In this document: in pieces, positions 24,201 through 33,889 of the stretch
How the letters are laid out: the number at the start of each line of letters is the position of its first letter
How positions within the stretch are numbered: position 1 is the stretch's first letter
Source: Bemisia tabaci
Taxonomy: Eukaryota; Arthropoda; Insecta; Hemiptera; Aleyrodidae
Direction: 5' to 3'
NCBI RefSeq assembly: GCF_918797505.1
Contig: NC_092794.1
Coordinates: 69,167,345-69,231,344, forward strand
DNA length: 64,000 nucleotides
Made by a program: the position numbers and the translations under genes
The notes under the pieces: generated by a model
What the model was told of the DNA's origin: nothing
Database searches by the model: none
The model's input: only the letters and a program-made list of their open reading frames with translations

Positions 24201-25890
24201 AGCAAAACCACGTAATTTTGTTGCTGTGTCCCCTAGCCAGCAGCAGCGAGCTAGAATGCGAGCTCCGGAGAGTCTGCCTCTGATCCTGGAGCCTGAGTCG
24301 CGATTCTATCATGATCCAGTTATAGTACTTGACTTTCAAAGTTTGTACCCTTCAATTATTATCGCTTACAATTATTGTTTTTCTACTTGCCTCGGACGAG
24401 TTGATCACCTCGGAGAAAATGAAATTTTTGAATTCGGTTGCACACAATTACGCGTTCCTTTTAAAGATTTGATCGAACTGGAGGATAAGATTACGATCGC
24501 ACCTTGCGGTTCTGCTTTTGTGCGGAGAGATGTTCGAAAAGGGCTGCTGCCAGCTATGCTCGAGGAAATTCTTGAAACAAGGCTAATGGTGAAACAGTCA
24601 ATGAAACTTCATAAAACAAATAAAGGACTGCAGAGAGTGCTTCATTCGAGACAACTCGGTTTGAAGCTGATAGCAAATGTTACTTACGGTTACACAGCAG
24701 CAAATTTCTCTGGCAGAATGCCATCTATCGAGGTTGGTGATGCAGTTGTCAGCAAAGGGCGTGAAACCCTCGGCAAGACAATTGAATTAGTCAATACAAC
24801 TGAGAAATGGGGGTCCAGGGTCATTTATGGAGACACTGACTCCTTGTTTGTTCTAGTCCCTGGACGATCACGTGAAGACGCTTTCAAAATTGGTGCTGAA
24901 ATTGCAGAAGCCGTAACAAATGCGAACCCCACACCTGTCAAATTGAAGTTGGAAAAAGTGTACCAACCTTGCATCTTGCAGACTAAAAAGCGATATGTTG
25001 GTTACATGTATGAAAGTCCAGATCAGGAAAAACCAACGTATGATGCAAAGGGTATTGAGACAGTGAGGAGAGATGGATGCCCAGCTGTTGCAAAAATTCT
25101 TGAAAAGTGTCTGAGGCTACTTTTTGAGACTACTGATATCAGCCATGTCAAGAAATTTGTTTGCAAACAATTTTCCAAAATACTGACTGGACGGATTAGC
25201 ATACAGGATGTTACATTTGCTCGAGAGTACCGTGGAGCAATCGGCTACAAGCCTGGAGCTTGTGTGCCTGCATTGCAACTAGCTCAACAGAGACTGCTTG
25301 TGGATCCGCGCTCCGAGCCAAGAGTATGCGAAAGAGTGCCTTATGTAGTGGTAGCGGGTCCTCCAGGACTACCCATAATTAGACTTGTTCGATCTCCGTA
25401 TGAATTATTGGCTGATCCGAGTTTAAAAATCAACGCAGAATATTATATCACTCGCGTAATAATCCCTCCTCTCGATAGATGTTTCTCTCTCTTAGGTGTT
25501 GACATATTCAAATGGTACCATGATTTACCTCGCAGAGCTCATACTTACTTGCCTAGTTGCGTGTCTAATGTTAACAAGAAAGCAACAATATCTCAGTACT
25601 TTGTTACTACAAACTGTGTAGTTTGTAATCAACAGACTCATGCAGGAATCTGTGCTTCATGTCAGCCTCAATCACAAATGTTAGCTGTGACACTGTGTAC
25701 AAAAATGAGCATGTGGGAAAGGAAATATGACAGTTGCATCAAAGTATGTAAGTCCTGTTGTGGGAGGCTACACTCATATGATTGCATTTCTCTTGACTGC
25801 CCTGTTTTATACAGAACAGCACAGACGAATCGGGATCGAGACCAGATTCCATTCTTGCGGCAACTGCAAGAAAATTACCTGAATTTTTAG
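3215..25890 (+). CDS. REV3L: DNA polymerase zeta catalytic subunit REV3L (5' partial)
   Basis: Family-B polymerase for translesion synthesis, working in the nucleus with REV7 and accessory subunits. Exons seen: 3215-3440, 4551-4974, 6303-7154, 9064-9158, 10923-14015, 14932-14974, 16602-19095, 20246-20434, 21934-22081, 22722-22873, 23698-25890. Every junction is AG/GT and phases agree, giving one frame of 3302 codons ending in TAG. Order: long Ser-rich disordered region with basic patches (about 6550-6610, 11150-11230, 17120-17160), a REV7-binding motif at 17992-18021, exonuclease-like domain (20246 to about 23900), then fingers/palm/thumb and two C-terminal cysteine motifs. The conserved N-terminal domain (roughly the first 300-odd residues of animal REV3L) is not here and probably lies left of the window. 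Length exceeds human REV3L (about 3130 aa) even without it, because of the linker exons. Gene identity is certain; the small exon 14932-14974 is inferred from phase and splice sites. Confidence 0.95.
5828..5873. repeat. Two adjacent short hairpins
   Basis: GTCACCC (5828-5834) pairs with GGGTGAC (5842-5848); eight bases later GCAGGGG (5856-5862) pairs with CCCCTGC (5867-5873). They are G/C-rich islands in an AT-rich REV3L intron. The pattern would suit the end of a small mobile element, but I found no partner end, so the origin is open. Confidence 0.5.
7491..8101 (+). mobile_element. 5'-truncated LINE with target site duplication
   Basis: A 611-bp insertion flanked by the 14-bp direct repeat AATTTTGAGGTTAT (7477-7490 and 8102-8115). 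It contains the last codons of a LINE ORF2, an A-rich stretch (7710-7772), about 330 bp of 3' UTR and a (GAA)n tail at 8083-8101. Target duplication, 5' truncation and a simple-repeat tail together show insertion by target-primed reverse transcription. Confidence 0.85.
7500..7709 (+). pseudogene. LINE ORF2 C-terminus with zinc knuckle
   Basis: A 69-codon open stretch ending in TAA at 7707-7709. It contains CDCGLYGDLNHILFEC, a Cys-Cys-His-Cys knuckle of the kind found after the RNase H or RT domain of I/Jockey/R1-type LINEs. All upstream domains were lost by 5' truncation on insertion. Confidence 0.75.
9221..10058. mobile_element. Large fold-back (palindromic) element, hAT-like ends
   Basis: Ends are CAGGGTTGCCACAG (from 9221) and CTGTGGCAACCCC (to 10058). 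The two halves are inverted copies over much of their length: about 9445-9625 pairs with about 9850-10035, including AGATTAGCTAAAAAT, TTCAATTTTAAGAG and GTGACACCCTT blocks. Flanks share AGTTAC (left ending 9220, right ending 10065), an imperfect 8-bp duplication. No transposase. It lies in the REV3L intron between the exons ending at 9158 and starting at 10923. Confidence 0.7.
10480..10800. repeat. Dispersed repeat, relative of 58.1-58.5 kb
   Basis: Segments such as AAAAACTGAT...TTTAAAAAATG followed by GAG[CT]GGAG[GA]TTTGCAAC appear both here and at about 58340-58405 in the same order. The two are diverged copies of one non-coding family. No terminal repeats or target duplication could be placed. 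Confidence 0.45.
15906..16132. mobile_element. MITE with about 18-bp inverted ends
   Basis: AATTGGACGTATCTCTAT at the left is mirrored by ATAGAAATATGTCCAATT at the right. Inside, AAATGGACCTAGGCGCCAT is mirrored by CATGGCGCTTAGGTCCGTTT. The element is 227 bp, non-coding, in the REV3L intron before exon 16602. No clear target duplication, so the superfamily is unknown. Confidence 0.6.
17992..18021 (+). other. REV3L: Candidate REV7 (MAD2L2)-binding motif in REV3L
   Basis: Codons read VMMAPAKKPP, fitting the REV7 safety-belt pattern of two hydrophobics, any residue, Pro, three residues, Pro-Pro. What follows (NNEILNDLSEYGIP, then PFYSN and EIGG) matches the order of the conserved block after the human REV3L site, so the position supports the assignment as well as the pattern. 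It sits in an otherwise poorly conserved disordered linker, at about residue 2042 of the visible protein. Confidence 0.7.
20246..22873 (+). CDS. REV3L: REV3L exonuclease-like domain exons (part of REV3L)
   Basis: Three exons (20246-20434, 21934-22081, 22722-22873) carry the conserved entry to the polymerase module: IDGPSPSN, then MVMELHASTREDLRPDPDFDP, DTEKTE, and SSDPDILIGYE. In proofreading B-family enzymes the first of these blocks supplies a catalytic Asp-x-Glu; here the residues read VMELHA, so the acidic pair is missing, as expected for pol zeta, which does not proofread. Confidence 0.9.
20628..20958. mobile_element. hAT-type MITE
   Basis: Ends are CAGGGTTGCCA and TGGCAACCCTG, with internal GGAAAACCGGGAAAGTCAGG-like sequence. 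The same end motif opens the fold-back element at 9221, so the two share a transposase type. 331 bp, non-coding, in the REV3L intron after exon 20246-20434. The flanks (AATATTGT and AATTGTAG) do not give a clean 8-bp duplication. Confidence 0.6.
23698..25890 (+). CDS. REV3L: REV3L polymerase domain and C-terminal cysteine motifs (last exon)
   Basis: One 2.2-kb exon holds the whole catalytic core. Motif A is DFQSLYPSI (SLYPSI at 24340-24357), motif B is KLIANVTYGYTAANFSGR (about 24661-24714), motif C is YGDTDS (24826-24843) with both catalytic aspartates, followed by KKRYVGY. CysA is CxxC...CxxC from 25615, and CysB is CKSC...CISLDC (about 25747-25800), which in this family binds a 4Fe-4S cluster and recruits POLD2/POLD3. 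All key residues are intact, so the enzyme should be active. The exon begins in phase after GYE with the continuation IELLSWTYLIQRA. Confidence 0.97.
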   Translation: MELLSWTYLIQRAYILNINLLTELSRVRYFDRKKLPSETSLLNLTMAEEKEPEIRLTGRIVINLWRLLRSEVALQSYSFENIMYHILHQRVALHSFKSLTLWWNHSSGHYRWLTVEFYLVRVKGIVKILDQLDLVGRTAELARLFGILFYEVLSRGSQFRVESMMLRLAKPRNFVAVSPSQQQRARMRAPESLPLILEPESRFYHDPVIVLDFQSLYPSIIIAYNYCFSTCLGRVDHLGENEIFEFGCTQLRVPFKDLIELEDKITIAPCGSAFVRRDVRKGLLPAMLEEILETRLMVKQSMKLHKTNKGLQRVLHSRQLGLKLIANVTYGYTAANFSGRMPSIEVGDAVVSKGRETLGKTIELVNTTEKWGSRVIYGDTDSLFVLVPGRSREDAFKIGAEIAEAVTNANPTPVKLKLEKVYQPCILQTKKRYVGYMYESPDQEKPTYDAKGIETVRRDGCPAVAKILEKCLRLLFETTDISHVKKFVCKQFSKILTGRISIQDVTFAREYRGAIGYKPGACVPALQLAQQRLLVDPRSEPRVCERVPYVVVAGPPGLPIIRLVRSPYELLADPSLKINAEYYITRVIIPPLDRCFSLLGVDIFKWYHDLPRRAHTYLPSCVSNVNKKATISQYFVTTNCVVCNQQTHAGICASCQPQSQMLAVTLCTKMSMWERKYDSCIKVCKSCCGRLHSYDCISLDCPVLYRTAQTNRDRDQIPFLRQLQENYLNF

Positions 25891-27143
25891 CCTTCTCCTA
25901 AGTTTCCTTTGAATTTTAACGTGATGTTAATAGTCACTAGGGCTGTAGGATTTAACGTTTAGCTAATCAGGGTGAGTCACTAACTATCCTCCGCAGATTG
26001 TCCTCTTTTTCTGCTTTCTGTTAAAGAATGGAAAAATGAGAGACTTATCTATTTACGCTTCATGACATGCTGAGTTCTGCTAACATAAATTTTTCTTGCT
26101 TTCACAAACGAATTTAGATTATGGTTGCCCAGCCAGGAGCATACCTATAACCAACTCCTGCAGCATTTTATCATTGAACACCATGATGGACCATGGACCC
26201 ATTTTTTGTAATATCTGTCTCAGGATTCATCATCATGAGATCATGTTTTTTTTTTTTTTTTTTTTTTTTATCGTTTTTTTTTCTTTCTTTACCATGAAGA
26301 TATAAATTGGCGCTCCCTTCAAAAATCTCAGTAGTTTAACCTTAAAATTGTATCTTACCTGTGTAATTTATTGTGAAAATAGGAGCCAGAACCTTGTTAT
26401 CATTGTTCAAACCCTCTTTCTCATCGTGTAACGTGCTGTCGATATTTAACAAACATGATTTTGTCATGAAGCTGAAGTTTTAATAATCAGTTAATGCTTT
26501 TTGAAGATTTTAATTTGAGGCAATGGTTTTAAAATAGTTGAAAAATTTGTGATTTTTACACAACCCTTGAATTTTTTACGTAGAAATAAAAATAAATGAA
26601 TAAATAAAAAACTGTTCAGAAAAACTAACAAGGTACCTGAAAATTTTAACATCCTGCTACCACGGTCTGTTCCATTTTAACAACATTTCATTTGTAAGTA
26701 GAAGGCCTCAGCCTGAATTTTATACTTCGCAGATTTTTTTCCTATTATTCTTTTCATTTTTTGATGGCCTCTTGGGATCTATTTGCAAGAGAGGACAAAT
26801 TTCAAACTTTTCTTGAAAATTTCTCATTCTCGCCATTTCATGAGTAGAGGGGCAATGGAAGACTTGCTCATTTTCGTATATTTCACCTCCCAAAACTGTG
26901 AGTTTGAGTATTTTATGAACTTTAGGTTTCATACAAATAAATGGTTGGGAGCTTACAGGCACCTACCTATTTTAAGTATAGATTGTAAGATAAACAAAAG
27001 AATTTAGCCCAGAATCCTTGATTTAATGTTAACCCTCTTGCCTCTTTGATGTTCGGATAGGTATTTTTTTATCTTTAATGTTTAAGTATTGCTTTAGTGC
27101 CATACACAACTCTTTTTTTTCTCCATCATCAATAAATTTAATG
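25891..27143 (+). other. REV3L 3' UTR and downstream DNA
   Basis: AT-rich sequence after the REV3L stop. Candidate poly(A) signals (AATAAA) occur at 26585-26590, in a cluster of AATAA motifs, and again at 27947-27952, so the UTR is about 0.7 or 2.1 kb. A T run at 26247-26269 is simple sequence. No coding exon seen. Confidence 0.5.
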
Positions 27144-27151
27144 GAAGTGTA

Positions 27152-27409
27152 CAGGGATGCAAAATGCAAAATCTTCCGAACTTTCACACCTTCTCACGTC
27201 TGCCCACTGGCTTTGCACATTCTTCTTATCAGCCTTTCACAAGATTCCCTCTTATTTCCAAGTCATAATGCACTTTTCTGAAGTCCATTTTCCAACCTTT
27301 TTCTTCTATTTTCTTTCGATTTTTTTACTCTCGATACTTATAAAGTTACCCTCTTCCACATTTTCATGCGCCTGGGCAGGCGCATGATTGAGCGTTTTCC
27401 GCATCCCTG
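27152..27409. mobile_element. hAT-type MITE with exact 8-bp target duplication
   Basis: A 258-bp element with short ends CAGGGATGC (27152-27160) and GCATCCCTG (27401-27409), flanked by the identical 8-bp direct repeat GAAGTGTA (27144-27151 and 27410-27417). The CAGGG start and 8-bp duplication define hAT-type transposition. A CATGCGCCTG/CAGGCGCATG hairpin sits near the right end (27365-27386). The perfect duplication suggests it is young. Confidence 0.85.
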
Positions 27410-27946
27410 GAAGTGTAATGGTTCTTTCTTCTTTTTTATTTTCTTCTCTCACAAAACATTAATTTTACCAATTCTTAATTTCTAGTCACCTTCTCTGTTT
27501 CTCTTGGGTAATCTTGGAATCAATGAATTCATTAATGTTAAGGTGTCAACTTCTCTCCAAGTTAACAAAAGTTACCTCTCAAGAATTTGACTTTCCTCTT
27601 TAGATAAAAATTTAGTGTCATATCATGAAGGTGGCTAATCATAGAAAAGTGTTATTTCTATTAAATTAGTGTAAGTGTTAGGATTAGTACGTGAATAAAA
27701 GGCTGAAAATTTTCCTTGATTTACCTATGATTGAAATTTCACTGATCATTAACAAACATGGCCTTTTAGGAAAAAAAAGAGACACTTCTTTCCAATCGTC
27801 AGTTACATAAACCTGTTATTTTATTTTGTTAGCAATCGAAACAATATCATGTGAACCATACTGTAAGAGAAATGTCAACTGTTAGATTTATACTTATTTA
27901 TATACTTTTTTACCTTAATTATTTATTGTTCCTGAAAGTTTTTTGA

Positions 27947-27998
27947 AATAAAAAAAGCCTTTTCAATATTTTATTAAAACATTCAGTCTTACTTTATT
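27947..27998. terminator. Candidate convergent poly(A) signals, REV3L (+) and C19orf12 (-)
   Basis: AATAAA on the plus strand (27947-27952) is followed within 20 bases by AATAAA on the minus strand (TTTATT at 27970-27975 and 27993-27998). This is where transcripts from the two convergent genes could end nearly back to back. It is inferred from motifs only; AT-rich DNA yields such hexamers by chance. Confidence 0.35.
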
Positions 27999-27999
27999 T

Positions 28000-29427
28000 A
28001 CGTAAAATCATTCTTCACATTTCACCAAACATATAAAAACAGTTAACACTAAAAATAGAAAATTTCCTCCAAAAGTTAACAATTAATAATTTAGGAATCA
28101 ACAATTTTAATTGTGGACTGGTACTATAAATATTTTACCTAAATTTTCTCTCAAATTTTTTTTAAAAAAAACTGTGTTACCTTTGTAGACAAAGTATGCA
28201 TATTATTTCCTCTCAAGTTAGAATAGGGCTGAGACTGATGCTCCAGGATACTGGAGTCTCTTTCTAATTCAATAGAAACAAGTGTGAGCAGTCTACCATG
28301 CTACCTTCTTGGGTAAGACATTCATTTCATGTAAAAGTTGCAAGGATTCTAAGCAAGAGACCAGCTTGTCTCCTTGTATCACTTGTAACTTAGAGCTCAC
28401 ACAAGTCTCTCATCCCATTGGACTCGTTCCTGAACAGGATGTCAGTCTGACCGGTGGGGCGTTTTCCAAAGTGAGGTAACCACATGAATCTAAAGTAAGA
28501 GGTTTTAGTGAATGTATGTAAATAACATGCAATATCCTAATCTCCTCTTTCTGACCTTTTGATCTTGCGCAATGCTACACATACTTGGGACAAATACCTT
28601 CCACTATATGCGGCTCATGTTATTGCTTTAGTGCTGCAGCAGCGGCGTGAGTAATAGTAGGAAAACTGCTGCTGAACTCTACAAACTAGTCACACACAAA
28701 CTTGACTTTTATGAGCATCATTTCTAATCAGTTTTTGTGCATCTGTAAGGAATTTCCCAAAAAGGCGAAAAACAATGAACACTGTTGGAGAAGGGGCAAA
28801 TTTCTTGAGCTCTGGAAATTTTTGTCATTTCAATGTCATGAATCAAATTAGTGTTTAGTAGTGGATAAATATTTCTCAGCTAGGACTTTGCATGATGGGT
28901 AAGAGGTAGATGATAAGTGGCAAAATGTATGAGATATGAATAAAATGTTGCCTCGGTCTGATCAATAATCGTGATTAAATTCATTTCTATTCTTAATAAG
29001 AACCTACTTTTAAGGCACAAACTGTCTGATAAAAACCCTGCAGGTGCTTGCTTAAACGATTTCAGGGCAAACTCAATTTTTTAAATTATACCTAATTTTT
29101 AGTAAATTGCAACCTTGAGTATTCTAGATATACAGGAAATGAAATGGATCCTCTCATGTGAAAAAGATCAAATGAGAATGATGGCATACAATTCAAGGGA
29201 GACCGACGCAAGCCCTCATAATTTTGAGCGGTGAAGGGCTTGCCAATGCCATTGTAGAGGGGAAGGAATCGAGAGATTTTAAGCGCAAACTATGAGAAAC
29301 ATGCAACAGGTAACTTGAAAGGAAACTTATCAAATGACTTGGCTAACAAAAAAAAACAGTAGTCACTTTTTTCATGTTCTCTTTTTAGAGTCCATAGTGT
29401 TCACTCTGGTGATAATTTCATCCTTCA
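28000..29427. other. Intergenic / C19orf12 3' UTR
   Basis: No coding exon or repeat recognised. It would be the C19orf12 3' UTR if the minus-strand poly(A) signals near 27.97-28.0 kb are used. Confidence 0.35.
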
Positions 29428-30656
29428 TCATCTCAGTTGGTTGGGTTGGTCAAAGGAAATCTGGGTGTGCCTCACTTCAGAGAAAAAGAGTCTGACAGCC
29501 TGGAGAATGAGTTCTTCATTAGGAGCAAGCATTAGCATTGAAATTGTTAGGGCATCTTGAGGGCCTAGTTGCAGGAGTACTCGGGAGACCCTTGAAAGAA
29601 GTTCATTCTTTTCAGCATCCGTAAGATCCTGGGAAATGACTACTGGCAGTGGTTTAAAATCTGAAGAGGCAGCGGCTAAACCTCCACCAAGTGCTCCGCC
29701 TTTAAAATATTAGAAAAATTAGAAATGTAATTGAATGCTTTTTAATTGTACATAGCAGATTCTACAAGTACCTTATTTTAGAAGCGAGACACACATTTTT
29801 AGCCCCTTACATCAAAGTTATGAAACGAACATGATGAAATTATTCCAAGTTGACTTTCCTGAAGATTTCGTAAGTTTCATTACTGAGTTCAGGCCAAGTA
29901 AGTTTGAACACTTTCAAGGTGAGACAGGGGGTCCGTTATTTTGATTATTGTGTTTACTTTCAAAGCTGAACTGAAGATAGCAAATCTTCTGTTGCAGTTA
30001 AATAATGTTGAAACTCATTTCAATTTCTGGTTCTCTTACTACCTACAGAAACTGTGAATGAAAACATTTTCATCCTAAAATACAAACTAGAACACAATTC
30101 AATTATTTCTATCAGGGCAATAGGTATGATGCCTTCACTAGAATTCTCTGGGTTTTTTTTTGTGTACTCACTCATCAAAATGCTTGGGAGACTTTTGAGA
30201 AAAGAAATTCTCGAATGATTCTTGATGCACAGACCTGGTAGTATATTTTGGGCAAAGTGCACCGAAGAATATCGCAAGTTTCAAAAATTAGTGCCACTTT
30301 CATATTTTGGTGGACATTTTTCTAAAACTATAGGGTGGAAATGCCTTCCAAGTCACTCATTTGTGAGGATTTTCCCTTGTCTCAGCTCATGTTGAGGTGA
30401 CATAAATCCGAATCCAGGGATGAAATTATAAACTCGGAAAAGGTGGGTGGGTAGCTGTTTAAATGAAAGCACACCTAATAGAATGAAAATGTATACCTAA
30501 TGCCAAGCCTACAGGTCCCAAAATGAGTCCACCAAGGGCACATGCACCTCCTGCTAGTAAGCCTCCTTTCAGCGAGCTTGTAATGCATTCCTTCGCATTC
30601 CGTTTTCGGCATATGTCTACGACCACACTCATTAATTCTCTTCCATTGATTGTCAT
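29428..30656 (-). CDS. C19orf12: C19orf12 family protein, complete
   Basis: Two coding exons on the minus strand: 30656-30497 (from ATG) and 29699-29428 (to TGA), joined in phase to 143 codons, the normal size of the family (human about 141-152 aa). The protein starts MTINGRELM, then has a glycine-zipper hydrophobic hairpin (about residues 28-62: GGLLAGGACALGG, LGPVGLALGGGALGG) that inserts in membranes, then FKPLPVVISQDLT and a helical C-terminus (LTDAEKNELL, LGPQDALTISMLML). The family acts at ER and mitochondrial membranes in lipid and mitochondrial homeostasis; its human member is mutated in a form of neurodegeneration with brain iron accumulation. An acceptor at 30667-30668, 10 bases before the ATG, shows that at least one 5' UTR exon lies further right. 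Convergent with REV3L, divergent from PRIM2. Confidence 0.92.
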
Positions 30657-30666
30657 ATTGTACAGT

Positions 30667-32689
30667 CTGAAAAACAAAGAATTCAGGAGCTGAACTATCT
30701 GAAGGGTTTCTTTTGATAAAAATTGATTCGATACTCTTGATAAGTAAATGAACAGTACACATCTATTGATAGTTTGGAAAAAGAGACCAATGTGTAACAG
30801 TTCTGGGCTGCTAATATGTTGACTGTGAAACAGCAAAATTGCATCTATTTTGCAATGTTTTAAAATCTCCATTCCTATTCATTTTATCAGAGAAGAACAG
30901 ATCAACGCTGTTGCTTGACATTTTCACAGGATATTCTTCACATGTAGATGACCAATTAGGAAAGTTTTAAACATGTCTTTGAGTACTATTCCCTTTGAAA
31001 AATAAAGTAAGTATGACAGGAAACCTGCAACTTTGCAAACCAAGATGGATAGACGGATATTTTTGAATTTAGTTTCTCTCTCAAATGGGGCTTCGGCCTT
31101 ATTGCTTACATACAAACAACCACTGACATAATTTTGCTAGTACTAAAGAGTTGCCATTAGAATGTGATTGACTTTTCCCTTTATTAGGGAGTAGGTGAGT
31201 GGCTTTTGGCCCTGATCAACTTGAATAACCCTCCTGAGTTACTGTTGACCCTCACCAGTTATTACTTGGAGGCATTACACAATGATGACTGCATGCGCAA
31301 AATGTGTACCTCGATCGCGCATTTGGAAAATCTCCGAATATTTTATTTTCTTCAGGGAAAACTAACCGAAGTGTTCGATCGCAATTTTTTGAGATTTTTT
31401 TAGAATAAGTCTGAAAATTCACAGAAAATTTCAATACCTAAAAACTGAACTGTTGGTGAGTTTTCCTAAAAAAAAAAAAAAAAAAAAAAAAAGCTGTGAC
31501 TTGAACTTAATTACGCCTTATAAGCGCCAATTGGTATTCCAGTGCTTCTGTCAGCTTCCGGTTTGCGAAGATACAGCCTCAGCTTGTGTTGGTTGGAGGA
31601 TGAGAAACGTATTTTTCGACTATAGCCATCAAAGAGGGTGGTAAACGTTTTGTTTGCAAGCAAGTCATGATCTGATATATGACCTTTTTGGCCCATCTTG
31701 GTTTATTTACTGAACTTTCATTATTTGGGAAAACAGATGAGAGATGAGGCTATGAGTCACACTTCGTAAAATAGTTATGTGGTTTGATTTCCCTCAGCTT
31801 GCCTGGAATCCTTCGTTTATTTATTCACAATCTACTAAGATAGGTGGATGGATGGATAGATTATTTACATAGTGATAAAGCAAATGACTGATTTCTACAG
31901 AAAATTTGAATGAGATCTGTGTTTATTACTCAAAGACACTCAAGTTCGCAGCAGAAAAATAAGACTTGATTACTTACAATATGTGAAAAATAGAGAGGAG
32001 CGAGTCTCAGAACAAGTAATTACCAGGAAGTTGCAAGTTCTTTTGTACCAGAATACTAGAAATAGACTAGAAGAAATGACACCATGAATACCATTAAAAG
32101 CATAAAAGCTGACTCCGTCGATTATGACTCAAGGCTGAAGAATGCACACATTACATTCATACATAACCTAAAAGTTTGTTGTTCGGTGCTTCAGTCAAGT
32201 CGGTTTGTTGACATATGTTATCAGCACGCGTGGTCGTCATGCAAGTAGCAAGTACTGTAAGTCGTACAAGTACTACAAGTCGTACATCGTACATCATGTA
32301 GACGATAGTGGATAGTGCAGAGTTCAAGCATGCATCAAGCGCATCCAATCTAGAGTAATGTGCATGTGATTTCGACGATTTCAAAATCTTTGCCATGGTC
32401 TCTTTTTAGTACCACTTATTTTAACATTACATCGTTTCCCCAAGAATCAAAATGTTTTTCTACTTTAAACCACCGAGAGGATTTATCAGTTCTGATATGC
32501 TAAATAAGTGTGCTGTATCCAGACTGAAATTCTTTCTCAGCCAAAGCAGCCACACTTCTGAAGACTATGAATTTCTCATATTTGGATCTGCCTACGATAG
32601 GGCTGGCCATTTTCTTCTCAGGTGAAGTCTCTCAATTTCTAATGATGATACATTCAAGATCATTCACACACCTTGTAGAGGATGCTAAC
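30667..32689. other. C19orf12 5' region and intergenic DNA
   Basis: Expected to hold the C19orf12 promoter and 5' UTR exon, and possibly the unseen start of PRIM2 on the other strand. I found no exon resembling the PRIM2 N-terminus. A run of about 24 A at 31469-31492, and at 31290-31450 sequence resembling the 58.2-58.4 kb dispersed repeat (both contain GAAAACTAACCGAAGT-like words). Confidence 0.4.
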
Positions 32690-33038
32690 AGAGGTGTCGT
32701 CAGCTAGGTTGACAGTTGTTTACTTTCAGTTTGCAAGCATTTCCGCATCACTACATACTATCCACATGAAAACATCCGACTCAGAGTTAGAACATAAGTT
32801 AGATAAGTTTTTTAATACTTTCAAACCTTGTAACACTTTAACTTTTACCCACACCGAAATCATAACCACATAAAAGTCGCGAATCAGAATTGATAAGTAG
32901 TTTTTTTACGATACGATCATGAGATGGATGTTTTCAAGGTGGATAATAGCAAACGCCGCTTTGTGCAGAGGCCCAAATTCGTCGTTGGCGCTTGCAAACC
33001 GAAAGTAAACAACCGTCAACTTTGCTGATAACACCTCT
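32690..33038. mobile_element. Fold-back MITE
   Basis: A 49-bp arm at 32690-32738 (AGAGGTGTCGTCAGC...TTGCAAGC) is mirrored at 32990-33038. Pairing resumes inside with TATCCACATGAAAACATCC near 32760-32778 against GGATGTTTTCAAGGTGGATA near 32928-32947. About 349 bp, non-coding. No target duplication identified. Confidence 0.6.
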
Positions 33039-33889
33039 ATGATATCAGAACTTGCTGAGAAGAGGATCGTTCTTGTCACAGTAAAATAGCTGTAATGGTA
33101 TTCTAATTTACCAGGGCTGCACACACTCTAACAGTAAGCAGTGTTCTGGCATACTCTAAAAACCGTCACAAGGGTTGCAGGGCAGAGAGATCTCCGCTGT
33201 CACTTGCACGCCTGAGAATAACCTAATGTATTGTCCAAAGTCAGTGATGAGGGAAAGTAGGAAAGATTTCAGCGTGTCTTTGCCTTTACAGGGAGTACTA
33301 ACTCACATTAACCTGATGCAAAGTCAAATTCTCAATTGAAAATTTAATGGTCAGGTAAAAGGAGAATTTTTTCAAATGCAGATATTTTGATAATGTAGAA
33401 GATCGACCAGATTGAATGTGTATCGACACATTCAATCTATCTTGGACCTCAATCTTCATATTATCATGGAACATGGACCTAGCATATCGACAGTGAAACT
33501 ACAAAAATGCGTTTCTCGGTTACGGTGTATTTTAATATCCGCTACTACTTACTTATTGTTTAAAAAGAAGAACAAACCAGCATCAGGGTTTGAAGTTTTC
33601 ACAGAATATTCTTTATGCCTAAAGAGAAGTAAAATCATTGAAACATTAAAAAAATGACTTTTGGTTGTCTTCCATGCAGAAAATGAAGTGTGATAGGAAG
33701 TCTGCAATGCTGTAAACCGAGGTACGCATTTCTGCAGTTACACCATCTGTATTTTCTTCTACTTGATTAATCTTTGTTAGTGAAATAAATACTTTGACAA
33801 TAGAGCAAATCCTCCAAGAAATTATGATGAATTTGTGAAGAATCAATTTAAACTGCTCCTAGTCTAAATATTTGTTCTTAACATTTCAG

